Of a stretch of 19,555 nucleotides of DNA, positions 6,720-13,823 are shown in pieces. A model generated the notes under the pieces. The model worked only from the letters and a program-made list of their open reading frames with translations, did not search any database and was not told where the DNA came from. Numbering within the stretch: position 1 is the stretch's first letter; each line of letters opens with the position of its first letter. The DNA lies in the NCBI GenBank assembly GCA_964639895.1, contig CAZXEJ010000043.1, forward strand, positions 1 through 19,555. Direction: 5' to 3'. The translations under genes and the position numbers were made by a program. Source of the stretch: CAZXEJ01 sp964639895. Its GTDB lineage: Bacteria; Desulfobacterota_D; UBA1144; Nemesobacterales; JADFKM01.

Positions 6720-7361
6720 TTGAGAACCGTGGAAGCGCTCAGGGCCCTTGAGCAACACCGTATCGTGGCCGTCCTGAGATCATCGTCGGCCGGGGAGGCG
6801 CTCGCCCAGGCAACGGCCGCGATCGAAGGCGGCCTGAGGCTCGTAGAGGTGACGCTCACATTCGACGGAGCTCTCAGCGTGATCGAGGAACTCGCCGCGC
6901 GCGAGGGCGTCACCGTGGGAGCCGGAACCGTACTCGACGCCCCCGCCGCGCGCCGCGCAGTGGCCGCAGGGGCGCGGTTTGTCGTATCACCCCACACCGA
7001 CCCCGACATCATAGCCGCAGCAAGAGACGGGAGAGCCGCAACCGTCTCCGGGGCCCTCACCCCGCACGAGATCGTGACGGCCGCCCGCATGGGAGCCGAC
7101 ATGGTCAAGGTGTTCCCGGCCGAGATCGCAGGAGGCCCCGACTACATACGCGCCATCAAGGAACCTCTACCTTGGGTCAAGGTGTTCGCAACGGGAGGCG
7201 TCACCCGAGCCAACGCCGCCCGCTACCTGGAGTGCGGCGCTGCGGTGCTCGGGGTGTGCTCGGCGCTGTTCGGCGGCCGGGCGGGCAGGAGCCGTGACGA
7301 GGTAGTGGCTGCGGCAAGGCAATTTGCGGCCCTCACCCCCGCAGGGGGCGGCGAAGTGTAG
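6720..7361 (+). CDS. eda: 2-dehydro-3-deoxy-phosphogluconate (KDPG/KHG) aldolase
   Basis: Eda cleaves 2-keto-3-deoxy-6-phosphogluconate to pyruvate and glyceraldehyde 3-phosphate, the last Entner-Doudoroff step; related enzymes act on 4-hydroxy-2-oxoglutarate. The 213-residue product (from TTG at 6720) is a class I TIM-barrel aldolase. It has VEVTLTF with the catalytic Glu near residue 42, GAGTVLD, and the Schiff-base lysine in MVKVFPAE near residue 130. FATGGVT and GAAVLGVCSALF complete the phosphate site. E. coli Eda has VTLRT where this has VTLTF, so substrate range may differ. The start is uncertain: GTG at 6729 is equally possible, and neither has a strong ribosome site. No edd or other Entner-Doudoroff gene is nearby, so it may serve a different 2-keto-3-deoxy acid. 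Confidence 0.9.
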   Translation: MRTVEALRALEQHRIVAVLRSSSAGEALAQATAAIEGGLRLVEVTLTFDGALSVIEELAAREGVTVGAGTVLDAPAARRAVAAGARFVVSPHTDPDIIAAARDGRAATVSGALTPHEIVTAARMGADMVKVFPAEIAGGPDYIRAIKEPLPWVKVFATGGVTRANAARYLECGAAVLGVCSALFGGRAGRSRDEVVAAARQFAALTPAGGGEV

Positions 7362-7420
7362 GGGGCGGCGTGGAGGGCCGGGGCACGAGCTTCCGACTTA
7401 GGAGCCTGGACGAAACCCCA

Positions 7421-7464
7421 TACCGCCGGGCAACCGCTGCAGGGTGACGCCCGGCCAACCGGTA
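7421..7464. terminator. Inverted repeat between convergent eda and the PPOX gene
   Basis: TACCG (7421-7425) and CCGGGC (7426-7431) pair with CGGTA (7460-7464) and GCCCGG (7449-7454), with a five-base bulge on the 3' side. The position between two converging genes suits a shared terminator, but there is no T-tract on either strand. Confidence 0.3.
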
Positions 7465-7473
7465 CGGCGGATC

Positions 7474-7962
7474 CTACGGGGCGCGGGAGCCGGGTCTCAC
7501 GCCCGCTCGGCCCACGGCGGCGGCGCCGCTTCCCAGGGCACCCCACCATACGACTCGGTCCGGCTCGAGGGCTATGGTCGGCAAGCCGAGCGAGGAAAGG
7601 CCCATCCGCCGGTACTGCGGGTACTTCACTTCAAGAGCCGCCAAGGCCGCCTCGTACCGCCCGCCCCCCTCGAGGAGCACGGCCCTCCCCTCGACCATCA
7701 CCCAGCACAGCTCCTCCCAGCGCTCGCTCCATCGGTCGACGAGAAGCGAGCTCCTGGGGTCGGCGGCGAGGTTCCTCACACGTCTCAGCTCCCTCCACCC
7801 CACCCGCTTGGGCTTGCGGTCGATGGGCACGAAGAGCTCTCCCCCGACCAGGGCGTAACAGACGGGTACGACGTGCGGTGCGCCGTCGGGGCCGCACGTG
7901 GCGAGCCTGCCCACGCGAGCGGCCCTCAGGAACTCGACCACCTCTGTGGGGACACCATCCAT
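7474..7962 (-). CDS. PPOX-class split-barrel protein, probable F420- or flavin-dependent oxidoreductase (Rv0121-like)
   Basis: The 162-residue product has the pyridoxamine-phosphate-oxidase-like split-barrel fold, which binds FMN or deazaflavin F420. EVVEFLRAARVGRLATCGPD and GAPHVVPVCYAL open the barrel. IDRKPKRVGWRELRRVRNL (about residues 46-64), then SSLLVDRW and ALEVKYPQYR, match the TIGR03668 group (PPOX class, Rv0121 family). Nothing in the window suggests F420 biosynthesis, so the cofactor is open. The ATG at 7962 follows GGGAGGGGACGG, a good ribosome site. The last ~20 residues (GSGAAAVGRAG and on) look like a loosely conserved tail. The gene is alone on the minus strand between eda and prs. 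Confidence 0.85.
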   Translation of the reverse strand: MDGVPTEVVEFLRAARVGRLATCGPDGAPHVVPVCYALVGGELFVPIDRKPKRVGWRELRRVRNLAADPRSSLLVDRWSERWEELCWVMVEGRAVLLEGGGRYEAALAALEVKYPQYRRMGLSSLGLPTIALEPDRVVWWGALGSGAAAVGRAGVRPGSRAP

Positions 7963-8015
7963 CCGTCCCCTCCCACACCCCCGCCTGCAGGCCCCTTTGC
8001 GGGGCCGCGCGCCAC

Positions 8016-8043
8016 TTGAATTGTGGGGGCATTGTTTTATAAT
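8016..8043 (+). promoter_or_regulatory. Sigma70-type promoter for prs
   Basis: TTGAAT (8016-8021) and a perfect TATAAT (8038-8043) are separated by 16 bases in an AT-rich patch of otherwise GC-rich DNA. This is among the two clearest promoters in the window. Transcription would start near 8050, about 35 bases before the prs ATG, and probably covers prs, rplY, pth and hppA. Confidence 0.75.
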
Positions 8044-8084
8044 ACACGTTTCCGTACGGGGACCAATGCAACCGGCACACCGCG

Positions 8085-9026
8085 ATGGAGAGGACCAAGA
8101 TTTTCACCGGCACCGCCAATCCGGCCCTCGCTGAGGCCATCTGCCGCTACATCGACCTTCCGCTGGGGCAGGCATCGGTCAAGAGGTTCAGCGACGGCGA
8201 GGTGTTCGTCGAGATAGGCGAGAGCGTGCGCGGCTTCCACACGTTCGTGGTTCAATCGACCTGCCCGCCCGCAAACGAGAACATAATGGAACTCCTCATC
8301 ATGGTCGATGCGCTCAAGCGCGCCTCGGCGCGCAAGATAACGGCCGTAATCCCTTACTACGGCTACGCCCGGCAGGACCGCAAGGTGTTGCCTCGCTCGC
8401 CCATTACGGCCAAGCTGGTGGCCGACATGATATACAAGGCCGGTGTCGGCAGGGTTGTAACCGTGGACCTGCATGCAGGCCAGATACAGGGGTTCTTCGA
8501 CGTCCCCGTCGACCACATCTTCGCGGCCCCCATATTCATCAACTACCTCAAGAGGACACACGCCGACGGAAACATAACCATCGTATCGCCGGACGCGGGC
8601 GGCCTGGAGAGGGCGCGCGCCTTCGCCAAGGCGCTGAACGCGGCCCTGGCCATCACGGACAAGAGACGACCCGAGCCCAACCGGGCAGAGATAACCCACG
8701 TCATAGGCGACGTAAAGGGCCGCAACGCCATCATAGTAGACGACATAGTCGATACGGCGGGTACGGCCGTAAAGGCCGCCGAGGCGCTGAGCCGCGAAGG
8801 GGCAAAGAGCGTGTCGCTCTGCTGCACGCACGCCGTCCTATCCGGCAACGCCGTGGAAAGGATAGAGGACTCGGTGCTCGAAGAGGTGATCGTGACCGAT
8901 ACCATCCCCTGCGAGGACAAGGCGCGACGCAGCAGCAAGATAAAGATCCTCTCGATCGCGGAGCTGATGGGGGAATCGATCCGGCGCATAGCCTCGGGCG
9001 AATCGATAAGTCCACTGTTTACGTAG
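8085..9026 (+). CDS. prs: Ribose-phosphate pyrophosphokinase (PRPP synthetase)
   Basis: Prs makes 5-phosphoribosyl 1-pyrophosphate from ribose 5-phosphate and ATP, feeding purine, pyrimidine, NAD, histidine and tryptophan synthesis. At 313 residues it is the usual length. KIFTGTANPALAEAICRYI at the start, PYYGYARQDRK (ATP-binding loop, about residues 91-101), VDLHAGQIQGFFDVPVDHI, VSPDAGGLERARAFAK and the PRPP loop VDDIVDTAGT (about 219-228) are all present. The ribosome site is weak, but the N-terminal sequence supports the ATG at 8085. A good promoter lies just upstream. rplY follows after 46 bases, an order common in many proteobacteria. Confidence 0.97.
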   Translation: MERTKIFTGTANPALAEAICRYIDLPLGQASVKRFSDGEVFVEIGESVRGFHTFVVQSTCPPANENIMELLIMVDALKRASARKITAVIPYYGYARQDRKVLPRSPITAKLVADMIYKAGVGRVVTVDLHAGQIQGFFDVPVDHIFAAPIFINYLKRTHADGNITIVSPDAGGLERARAFAKALNAALAITDKRRPEPNRAEITHVIGDVKGRNAIIVDDIVDTAGTAVKAAEALSREGAKSVSLCCTHAVLSGNAVERIEDSVLEEVIVTDTIPCEDKARRSSKIKILSIAELMGESIRRIASGESISPLFT

Positions 9027-9072
9027 GCGCCACCCGCCAAGACAAATCAACCCGACAGGCAGGATACAAGCC

Positions 9073-9723
9073 ATGGCAGTAAGCACGCTGGAAGTACAGA
9101 GAAGGGAAAGGGTGGGCAAGACGGCGGCAAGAAAGGTGAGAAGAGAGGGCCTCATACCGGCGGTCCTCTACGGCAAGAGCATTGAAGCCGTCCCGCTCGC
9201 CGTAGACCCTCACCGGCTCAAAGAGGCCATCGACACGGAGTCCAAGGAGAACACGCTGCTCGAGCTCCACATCAAGGGCGGAGACGGCGACGCAACCCAG
9301 TTGGCACTCATCAAGGACGTCCAATACGACCATCTGACGGGTAAGCCGCTCCATATCGACTTCATACAGGTCGACATGAAGGAGAAGCTCGTCGTCACCG
9401 TACCCATCGTCCCCGTGGGCAAGGCCAAGGGGATCATAAACGGCGGCATCCTCGAAGAGGTGACCCGCGAGATAGAGGTCGAGTGCCTGCCCGGAGCAAT
9501 ACCGAACGCCATAGAGGTCGACATCACCGACCTCGACATAGGTGATTCCATACACGTCGGTGACCTTGAATTGCCCGAGGGCGTGGTATCGCTCGAAGAG
9601 CCGGACCGAACGGTCCTGCTCATCGGAGCCCCGGCGGTAGCGGCCGAGGGGGCCGAGGTGGTCGAGGAAGTCGAGGCGGTCGAGGAGACCGCGGAGGAAA
9701 AGGCCGCCACGACGGAGGAGTGA
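9073..9723 (+). CDS. rplY: Ribosomal protein bL25, CTC (two-domain) form
   Basis: bL25 binds 5S rRNA in the large subunit. The 216-residue product has the N-terminal 5S-binding domain (LEVQRRERVGKTAARKVRRE and LIPAVLYG within the first ~40 residues) plus the C-terminal beta domain seen in CTC/TL5 proteins (VTVPIVPVGKAKGIINGG, EVECLPGAIPNAIEVDI). It ends in a Glu-rich tail (EVVEEVEAVEETAEEKA). The long form, as opposed to the ~94-residue E. coli protein, is typical outside gammaproteobacteria. CAGGAT upstream of the ATG is a fair ribosome site. It lies between prs and pth, as is usual. Confidence 0.96.
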   Translation: MAVSTLEVQRRERVGKTAARKVRREGLIPAVLYGKSIEAVPLAVDPHRLKEAIDTESKENTLLELHIKGGDGDATQLALIKDVQYDHLTGKPLHIDFIQVDMKEKLVVTVPIVPVGKAKGIINGGILEEVTREIEVECLPGAIPNAIEVDITDLDIGDSIHVGDLELPEGVVSLEEPDRTVLLIGAPAVAAEGAEVVEEVEAVEETAEEKAATTEE

Positions 9724-9789
9724 GGGTCGGAGCCCGATTATCGAGACGGGCGGCAACAGCCGTCCGAGCGGCGCGCAACGGATCGGCCC

Positions 9790-10371
9790 ATGTACCTTGT
9801 AGTAGGACTCGGAAACCCCGGTCGCCGCTATGCGACGTCGAGGCACAACATCGGGTTCATGGTGGTGGACGAGCTGGCGCGTCGGCTCGGCGCCACGCCG
9901 TGGAAGGAAGGGTTCCTATCGCTTGCGGCCGAGGCCCGGGTGGACGGCCGGAAGCTGCTCTTGCTCAAGCCCCAGACCTACATGAACCGTAGCGGCGAGG
10001 CCGTGGTGCGTGCGGCGTCGTACTTCAAACTCGGTCCCGAATCCGTTATAGTAGTTCACGACGACATCGATCTCCCCCTTGGAAAGATCAAGGTCAAGGC
10101 CGGGGGAGGCAGCGCCGGCCACAAGGGCGTCGAGTCCATAGCGTCGTGCCTCGGCACCGACGGATTCATAAGGATACGGGCGGGCATCGGAAGGCCCGTT
10201 GAGGGGAGGGACGTCGTCGACCACGTATTGTCACGCTTCGACAAGGAGGAAGAACCGGTGGCCGAGCGGCTGGTGGATCTGGCCGCCGATGCCGTCGAGG
10301 CCGTCCTGCGACGCGGGCTTGCCGAGGCGGCCAACGCCTACAGCGGAAGGAGCGTCGGAGCCACGCACTGA
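9790..10371 (+). CDS. pth: Peptidyl-tRNA hydrolase
   Basis: Pth releases tRNA from peptidyl-tRNAs that drop off the ribosome. The 193-residue product has the family landmarks: VVGLGNPG with Asn9, catalytic His19 in SRHNIGF, Asn66 in KPQTYMNRSGE and Asp91 in VVHDDIDLPLG. Where E. coli has GGHNGL with Asn114, this protein has AGHKGV, so that residue is Lys112; the effect is unknown to me. The ATG at 9790 starts MYLVVGLGNPG, the expected N-terminus, despite a weak ribosome site. It follows rplY by 66 bases and precedes hppA, where ychF is often found in related genomes. Confidence 0.96.
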   Translation: MYLVVGLGNPGRRYATSRHNIGFMVVDELARRLGATPWKEGFLSLAAEARVDGRKLLLLKPQTYMNRSGEAVVRAASYFKLGPESVIVVHDDIDLPLGKIKVKAGGGSAGHKGVESIASCLGTDGFIRIRAGIGRPVEGRDVVDHVLSRFDKEEEPVAERLVDLAADAVEAVLRRGLAEAANAYSGRSVGATH

Positions 10372-10405
10372 ATCGCTGACACACAACACCAAGGAGGAAC
10401 CTCAA

Positions 10406-12451
10406 ATGAGCGAGATTCTGGCGGCTTACCTGGGTCCCATTCTCGGGCTGGTGGGTCTCGGCTACGCGTACTTCATATATCGCGACATCAAGTCCCTGCC
10501 AGTCGGGACCGACCGGATGAAGGAGATCTCGGACTACATCCACGAAGGAGCGATGGTGTTCCTGAAGAGAGAGTACCGTGTCATCCTCGTCTTCGTGGCC
10601 GTCGTCTTCATACTGCTCTCCGTCTTCATAAGCGTTGAAACCGGGTTTGCATACGTTGCCGGAGCGCTGTGCTCGATGGCGGCCGGTTTCTTCGGCATGA
10701 ACGCGGCCACCAAGGCCAACGTAAGGACCGCCAACGCCGCAAACACCCAGGGCCAGGGCGAGGCGCTGGCCGTGGCGTTCAAGGGGGGAAGCGTGATGGG
10801 CCTCTCCATCGCGAGCCTGGGCCTGCTGGGCCTCTCGGTGGTGTTCCTCATAGGGATCGGCATCTACGGCCGCATGGCCGAAGGCCCTGAGCTTGCGGCC
10901 CACGCCACCCTCTTTGCGGGAGTCATAAGCGGCTTCGCCATGGGGGCGAGTTCCGTGGCCCTGTTCGCCAGGGTGGGAGGCGGCATCTTCACCAAGGCAG
11001 CCGACGTGGGGGCCGACCTGGTGGGCAAGGTGGAGGCCGGCATACCCGAGGACGACCCGCGCAATCCCGCCACCATAGCCGACAACGTGGGCGACAACGT
11101 GGGCGACGTGGCCGGCATGGGCGCCGACCTGTTCGAATCTTATGTGGGCTCGGTGGTGGCCACCATCGTAATTGCGGCCACCATGCCCGAGCACAAGGTT
11201 CCTCTGATGGCGCTGCCGCTGGTGCTGATAATGCTCGGTACGGTGGCCTCGATCGTGGGCACCAAGTGCGTAGAATGGTTCAAGAACCTCGAGCCCCAGC
11301 TGGTGCTGCGCCGTGCCACGCTCTATACGGGCGCCATCTACATAGCCGCCTCGCTGCTGTTCATCCTCCTGCTGGCCCTGGCTGACAACATCCCCGGCAA
11401 GATGGCGATCGGCATCTGGCTTGCCTCGTTGCTCGGTCTGGCGGCCGGCATAGCCATCGGCAGGCTCACCGAGTACTACACATCCGGCAGTCCGGTACGC
11501 GCCATAGCCGAGGCGTCTCAGACCGGCGTTGCCACAAACATAATCACCGGTCTCGCGACCGGGATGATGAGCACCATACTTCCGGTGCTGGTCATAGCCC
11601 TCGCCATAGGCGTCTCGTTCTGGGTGGCGGGCCTATACGGCATAGGCATCGCCGCCGTCAGCATGCTGGCCACGATCGGCATCACCATGTCCGTCGACGC
11701 CTACGGCCCCGTGGCCGACAACGCGGGCGGCATAGCCGAGATGTCCGAACTCGGCCCGGAGGTACGCAAGATAACCGACAAGCTCGATTCGCTGGGCAAC
11801 ACGACGGCCGCCATAGGCAAGGGGTTCGCCATCGGCTCGGCCGCCTTGGCGGCGCTGGCACTGTTTGCGGCCTATGCGAACGCCGTGGGACTCGAGACCA
11901 TAAACCTCACCAACAGCAAAGTCGTGGCCGGAATGCTCATCGGGGGCTCGATGCCGTTCCTGCTGGGCGCGCTGACGATGGGCTCGGTCGGTAAGACGGC
12001 GGCCAAGATGGTCGAGGAGGTAAGGAGGCAGTTCCGCGAGATTGCGGGCATCATGGAGGGCACGGGCAAGCCCGACTACGCCACCTGCGTCAAGATATCG
12101 ACCGACGCCGCCATCAAGGAGATGATAGTGCCCGGCGTGGCCGCCGTGGCCGCCCCCATAGCGATGGGGCTCCTGCTCGGGCCCGAGGCGCTGGGAGGGT
12201 TCCTCGCCGGCGCCGTTGTGACCGGCGTTATGCTGGCCCTGATGATGGCCAACGCGGGCGGCGCGTGGGACAACGCCAAGAAATACATCGAAGAAGGCAA
12301 TCTGGGCGGCAAGGGATCAGAGGCCCACAAGGCCGCCGTGGTGGGCGATACGGTGGGCGATCCGTTCAAGGACACTTCCGGCCCGTCGATGAACATATTG
12401 ATCAAGCTGATGTCGATAGTATCGCTCGTCATAGTGCCCCTGCTACTCTGA
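10406..12451 (+). CDS. hppA: Membrane-bound, K+-dependent ion-pumping pyrophosphatase
   Basis: The enzyme hydrolyses pyrophosphate and uses the energy to move H+ (or Na+) out of the cytoplasm. The ATG at 10406 follows AAGGAGGAAC, the best ribosome site in the window, and gives 681 residues, a normal length for this ~16-span family. The signature DVGADLVGKVE starts at Asp200, and DNVGDNVGDVAGMGADLFE follows. After GNTT (464-467) the residues are A468-A-I-G471-K-G. Ala and Gly at these two positions mark the K+-dependent subfamily, whereas K+-independent enzymes have Lys and Thr. I cannot decide between H+ and Na+ transport by eye. It follows pth by 34 bases. A fresh promoter at 12512 separates it from rpsF-rpsR. 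Confidence 0.96.
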   Translation: MSEILAAYLGPILGLVGLGYAYFIYRDIKSLPVGTDRMKEISDYIHEGAMVFLKREYRVILVFVAVVFILLSVFISVETGFAYVAGALCSMAAGFFGMNAATKANVRTANAANTQGQGEALAVAFKGGSVMGLSIASLGLLGLSVVFLIGIGIYGRMAEGPELAAHATLFAGVISGFAMGASSVALFARVGGGIFTKAADVGADLVGKVEAGIPEDDPRNPATIADNVGDNVGDVAGMGADLFESYVGSVVATIVIAATMPEHKVPLMALPLVLIMLGTVASIVGTKCVEWFKNLEPQLVLRRATLYTGAIYIAASLLFILLLALADNIPGKMAIGIWLASLLGLAAGIAIGRLTEYYTSGSPVRAIAEASQTGVATNIITGLATGMMSTILPVLVIALAIGVSFWVAGLYGIGIAAVSMLATIGITMSVDAYGPVADNAGGIAEMSELGPEVRKITDKLDSLGNTTAAIGKGFAIGSAALAALALFAAYANAVGLETINLTNSKVVAGMLIGGSMPFLLGALTMGSVGKTAAKMVEEVRRQFREIAGIMEGTGKPDYATCVKISTDAAIKEMIVPGVAAVAAPIAMGLLLGPEALGGFLAGAVVTGVMLALMMANAGGAWDNAKKYIEEGNLGGKGSEAHKAAVVGDTVGDPFKDTSGPSMNILIKLMSIVSLVIVPLLL

Positions 12452-12511
12452 CGGGCAAGCAGACGCCCCGGGGGAGAGGAGGGCCGCGCGGCGCGACGGT
12501 CCCCCGCCCCC

Positions 12512-12539
12512 TTGTCATGGGCGCATATTGATGTAGAAT
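12512..12539 (+). promoter_or_regulatory. Sigma70-type promoter for the S6-S18/L9 operon
   Basis: TTGTCA (12512-12517) and TAGAAT (12534-12539) are 16 bases apart. Each matches its consensus at five of six positions. The start would fall near 12546, giving a ~125-base leader that folds strongly before the ATG at 12672. Just upstream, a GC-rich inverted repeat (GGGGGA 12470 with TCCCCC 12500) may limit read-through from hppA. Confidence 0.65.
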
Positions 12540-12551
12540 CAATAGGCTCCG

Positions 12552-12592
12552 ACCGGAGGCGTCCGGTGGGCAGGCGATCACGCCTCCCCACC
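12552..12592 (+). promoter_or_regulatory. Two overlapping, mutually exclusive leader hairpins
   Basis: ACCGGA (12552-12557) pairs with TCCGGT (12562-12567). The last three bases of that stem also begin a longer hairpin: GGTGGG (12565-12570) with CCCACC (12587-12592), and AGGCG (12572-12576) with CGCCT (12581-12585) around the loop ATCA. Only one can form fully at a time. The longer one should win. No T-tract follows, so this is not an obvious attenuator. Confidence 0.4.
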
Positions 12593-12596
12593 ACGC

Positions 12597-12660
12597 CCCG
12601 TTACCCTGCACCCCCGCCGCGCGGGAAGAGATGCAGGGTCGATAAGACCGAAACGGGAGG
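12597..12660 (+). promoter_or_regulatory. Candidate S6:S18 autoregulatory leader that sequesters the ribosome site
   Basis: CCCGTT (12597-12602) pairs with AACGGG (12652-12657), which is part of the GGGAGG ribosome site. Stacked on it, ACCCTGCA (12603-12610) pairs with TGCAGGGT (12632-12639). A top hairpin CCCGC (12613-12617) pairs with GCGGG (12621-12625). The 3' strand has a 12-base bulge (12640-12651) that ends ACCGA, placing a CCG trinucleotide (12648-12650) one base from the basal helix. As I recall it, the described S6:S18 leader motif has a CCG in a bulge that mimics the 16S rRNA platform site. By that model, free S6:S18 would hold this fold and block translation. Match to the family covariance model is untested. 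Confidence 0.55.
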
Positions 12661-12671
12661 ATACGACCCAT

Positions 12672-13271
12672 ATGGCAAGCGCCAGGTACTACGAGTCGCT
12701 CTACGCGGTGCGCCCCGACGTGGAGGAGGAACAGCTTACGGCCCTGCGCGAGAGGGTAGAGGCAACCATCCGTAAGCACGAAGGCGAGATCTTAAAACAC
12801 GACAAGTGGGCGGAACGCGAGCTGGCCTACACGATCGACAACCACCGCAAGGCCACCTACTACATAGTGGTATTCAAGGCCCTGCCGCCGGTGGCGCCCG
12901 AGCTGGAGAAGGCGTTCCGGTCAGCTATAGAGACGGTGCTAAGGTTCATCGTGGTACAGAGGGACGAGATAACCGCCCTCAAGACGGCGGGTGTAGATGC
13001 GTCCCATCTGCTCACACCGCGGCGCCGCAAGAGGCGCGAGGCCAACCTCATAGTGAAGAAGAAGTACGGCCGCTACCACTTCGACAAGCTCACCCCCGAG
13101 GACCTGGACTATAAGAACGTCGACCTGCTGCAGAACTTCATAACGGAAAGGAAGAAGATCGTCCCCCGAAGGACTTCCGGCCTCTCTTCTTACGGGCAGA
13201 GGCTTCTTTCGAACGCCATAAAGAGGGCGCGCGTTATGGCGCTGCTTCCATTCACCGTGCTGCACGACTAG
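12672..13271 (+). CDS. rpsF-rpsR: Fused ribosomal proteins bS6-bS18 in one reading frame
   Basis: bS6 and bS18 form a heterodimer that binds the 30S platform. Here one 199-residue frame holds both. Residues 1-99 are bS6 (ARYYESLYAVRPD, WAERELAYTIDNHRKATYYI, VLRFIVVQRDE). Residues ~100-128 are a linker (HLLTPRRRKRREANLIV). Residues ~129-199 are bS18 (DYKNVDLLQNFITERKKIVPRR and QRLLSNAIKRARVMALLPF). There is no stop between them, so ribosomes starting at the ATG 12672 must make the fusion. No in-frame ATG precedes the S18 part, but GTG at 13053 (residue 128), with GAGG 11 bases upstream, could start a 72-residue S18. The protein has no Cys, so the zinc site of some S18s is absent. GGAGG precedes the start. 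rplI follows, as in the usual rpsF-rpsR-rplI order. An assembly indel is the main alternative. Confidence 0.93.
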   Translation: MASARYYESLYAVRPDVEEEQLTALRERVEATIRKHEGEILKHDKWAERELAYTIDNHRKATYYIVVFKALPPVAPELEKAFRSAIETVLRFIVVQRDEITALKTAGVDASHLLTPRRRKRREANLIVKKKYGRYHFDKLTPEDLDYKNVDLLQNFITERKKIVPRRTSGLSSYGQRLLSNAIKRARVMALLPFTVLHD

Positions 13272-13337
13272 CGCCGCCGGTGTGTGGGGCGAGGCGGCTC
13301 AGACGTAGCGCGAAATCACTCAAGGAAGGTCGCTGCG

Positions 13338-13823
13338 ATGAAGATCATTCTTACGGAGAACGTCGAGTCCCTGGGCAGAAGGGGGGAGATAAAGGAGGTG
13401 GCCGACGGCTACGCCCGCAACTTCCTGCTGCCCAAGAAACTCGCCATGGAGGCCACGCCGGCCAACTTGAGAGTGTGGGAACAGCGCGCTAGGATCATAC
13501 GGCAACAGGAGCTCAAGGCCAAGGAGAGCGCCGAGCAGGTGGCATCCAGGCTTGCGGGCATTACGCTCACCATCGAGGCAAAGGCCGGCGAGGAAGGCAA
13601 GCTGTTCGGGTCGGTGACCTCGCAACAGATCGCCGACGCCCTAGAGGCCAAGGGGTTCGAGATATCGCGCAAGCACATAGAGCTTGAGAGCCCCATCAAG
13701 GTACTGGGGGCACACGACGTAAGGATAAAGCTCCACCCCGAGGTAGCCGTGAACGTAAGAGTGGACGTGGTGGCGGAAGAGAGCGGTCAAAAAAAAGAAG
13801 GCGAGGAATCAGGCTCGGAGTAG
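13338..13823 (+). CDS. rplI: Ribosomal protein bL9
   Basis: bL9 binds 23S rRNA near the L1 stalk and extends across the ribosome, affecting reading-frame fidelity. The 161-residue product begins MKIILTENVESLGRRGEIKE, with the N-terminal rRNA-binding domain signature (VADGYARNFLLPKKLA). A long connecting helix (about residues 45-75) and the C-terminal domain (KLFGSVTSQQIADAL to HPEVAVNVRVDVV) follow. The ATG at 13338 has AAGGAAGG about 9 bases upstream; an earlier in-frame start at 13284 lacks support. A charged tail (KKEGEESGSE) is encoded across a second run of eight A (13789-13796). It lies 66 bases after the S6-S18 frame and closes the operon. Confidence 0.97.
   Translation: MKIILTENVESLGRRGEIKEVADGYARNFLLPKKLAMEATPANLRVWEQRARIIRQQELKAKESAEQVASRLAGITLTIEAKAGEEGKLFGSVTSQQIADALEAKGFEISRKHIELESPIKVLGAHDVRIKLHPEVAVNVRVDVVAEESGQKKEGEESGSE

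Noticed and set aside
13789..13796. Second A8 run, in rplI, as a frameshift site
   Set aside because: It lies in a disordered tail a few codons before the stop, with no downstream gene to enter.
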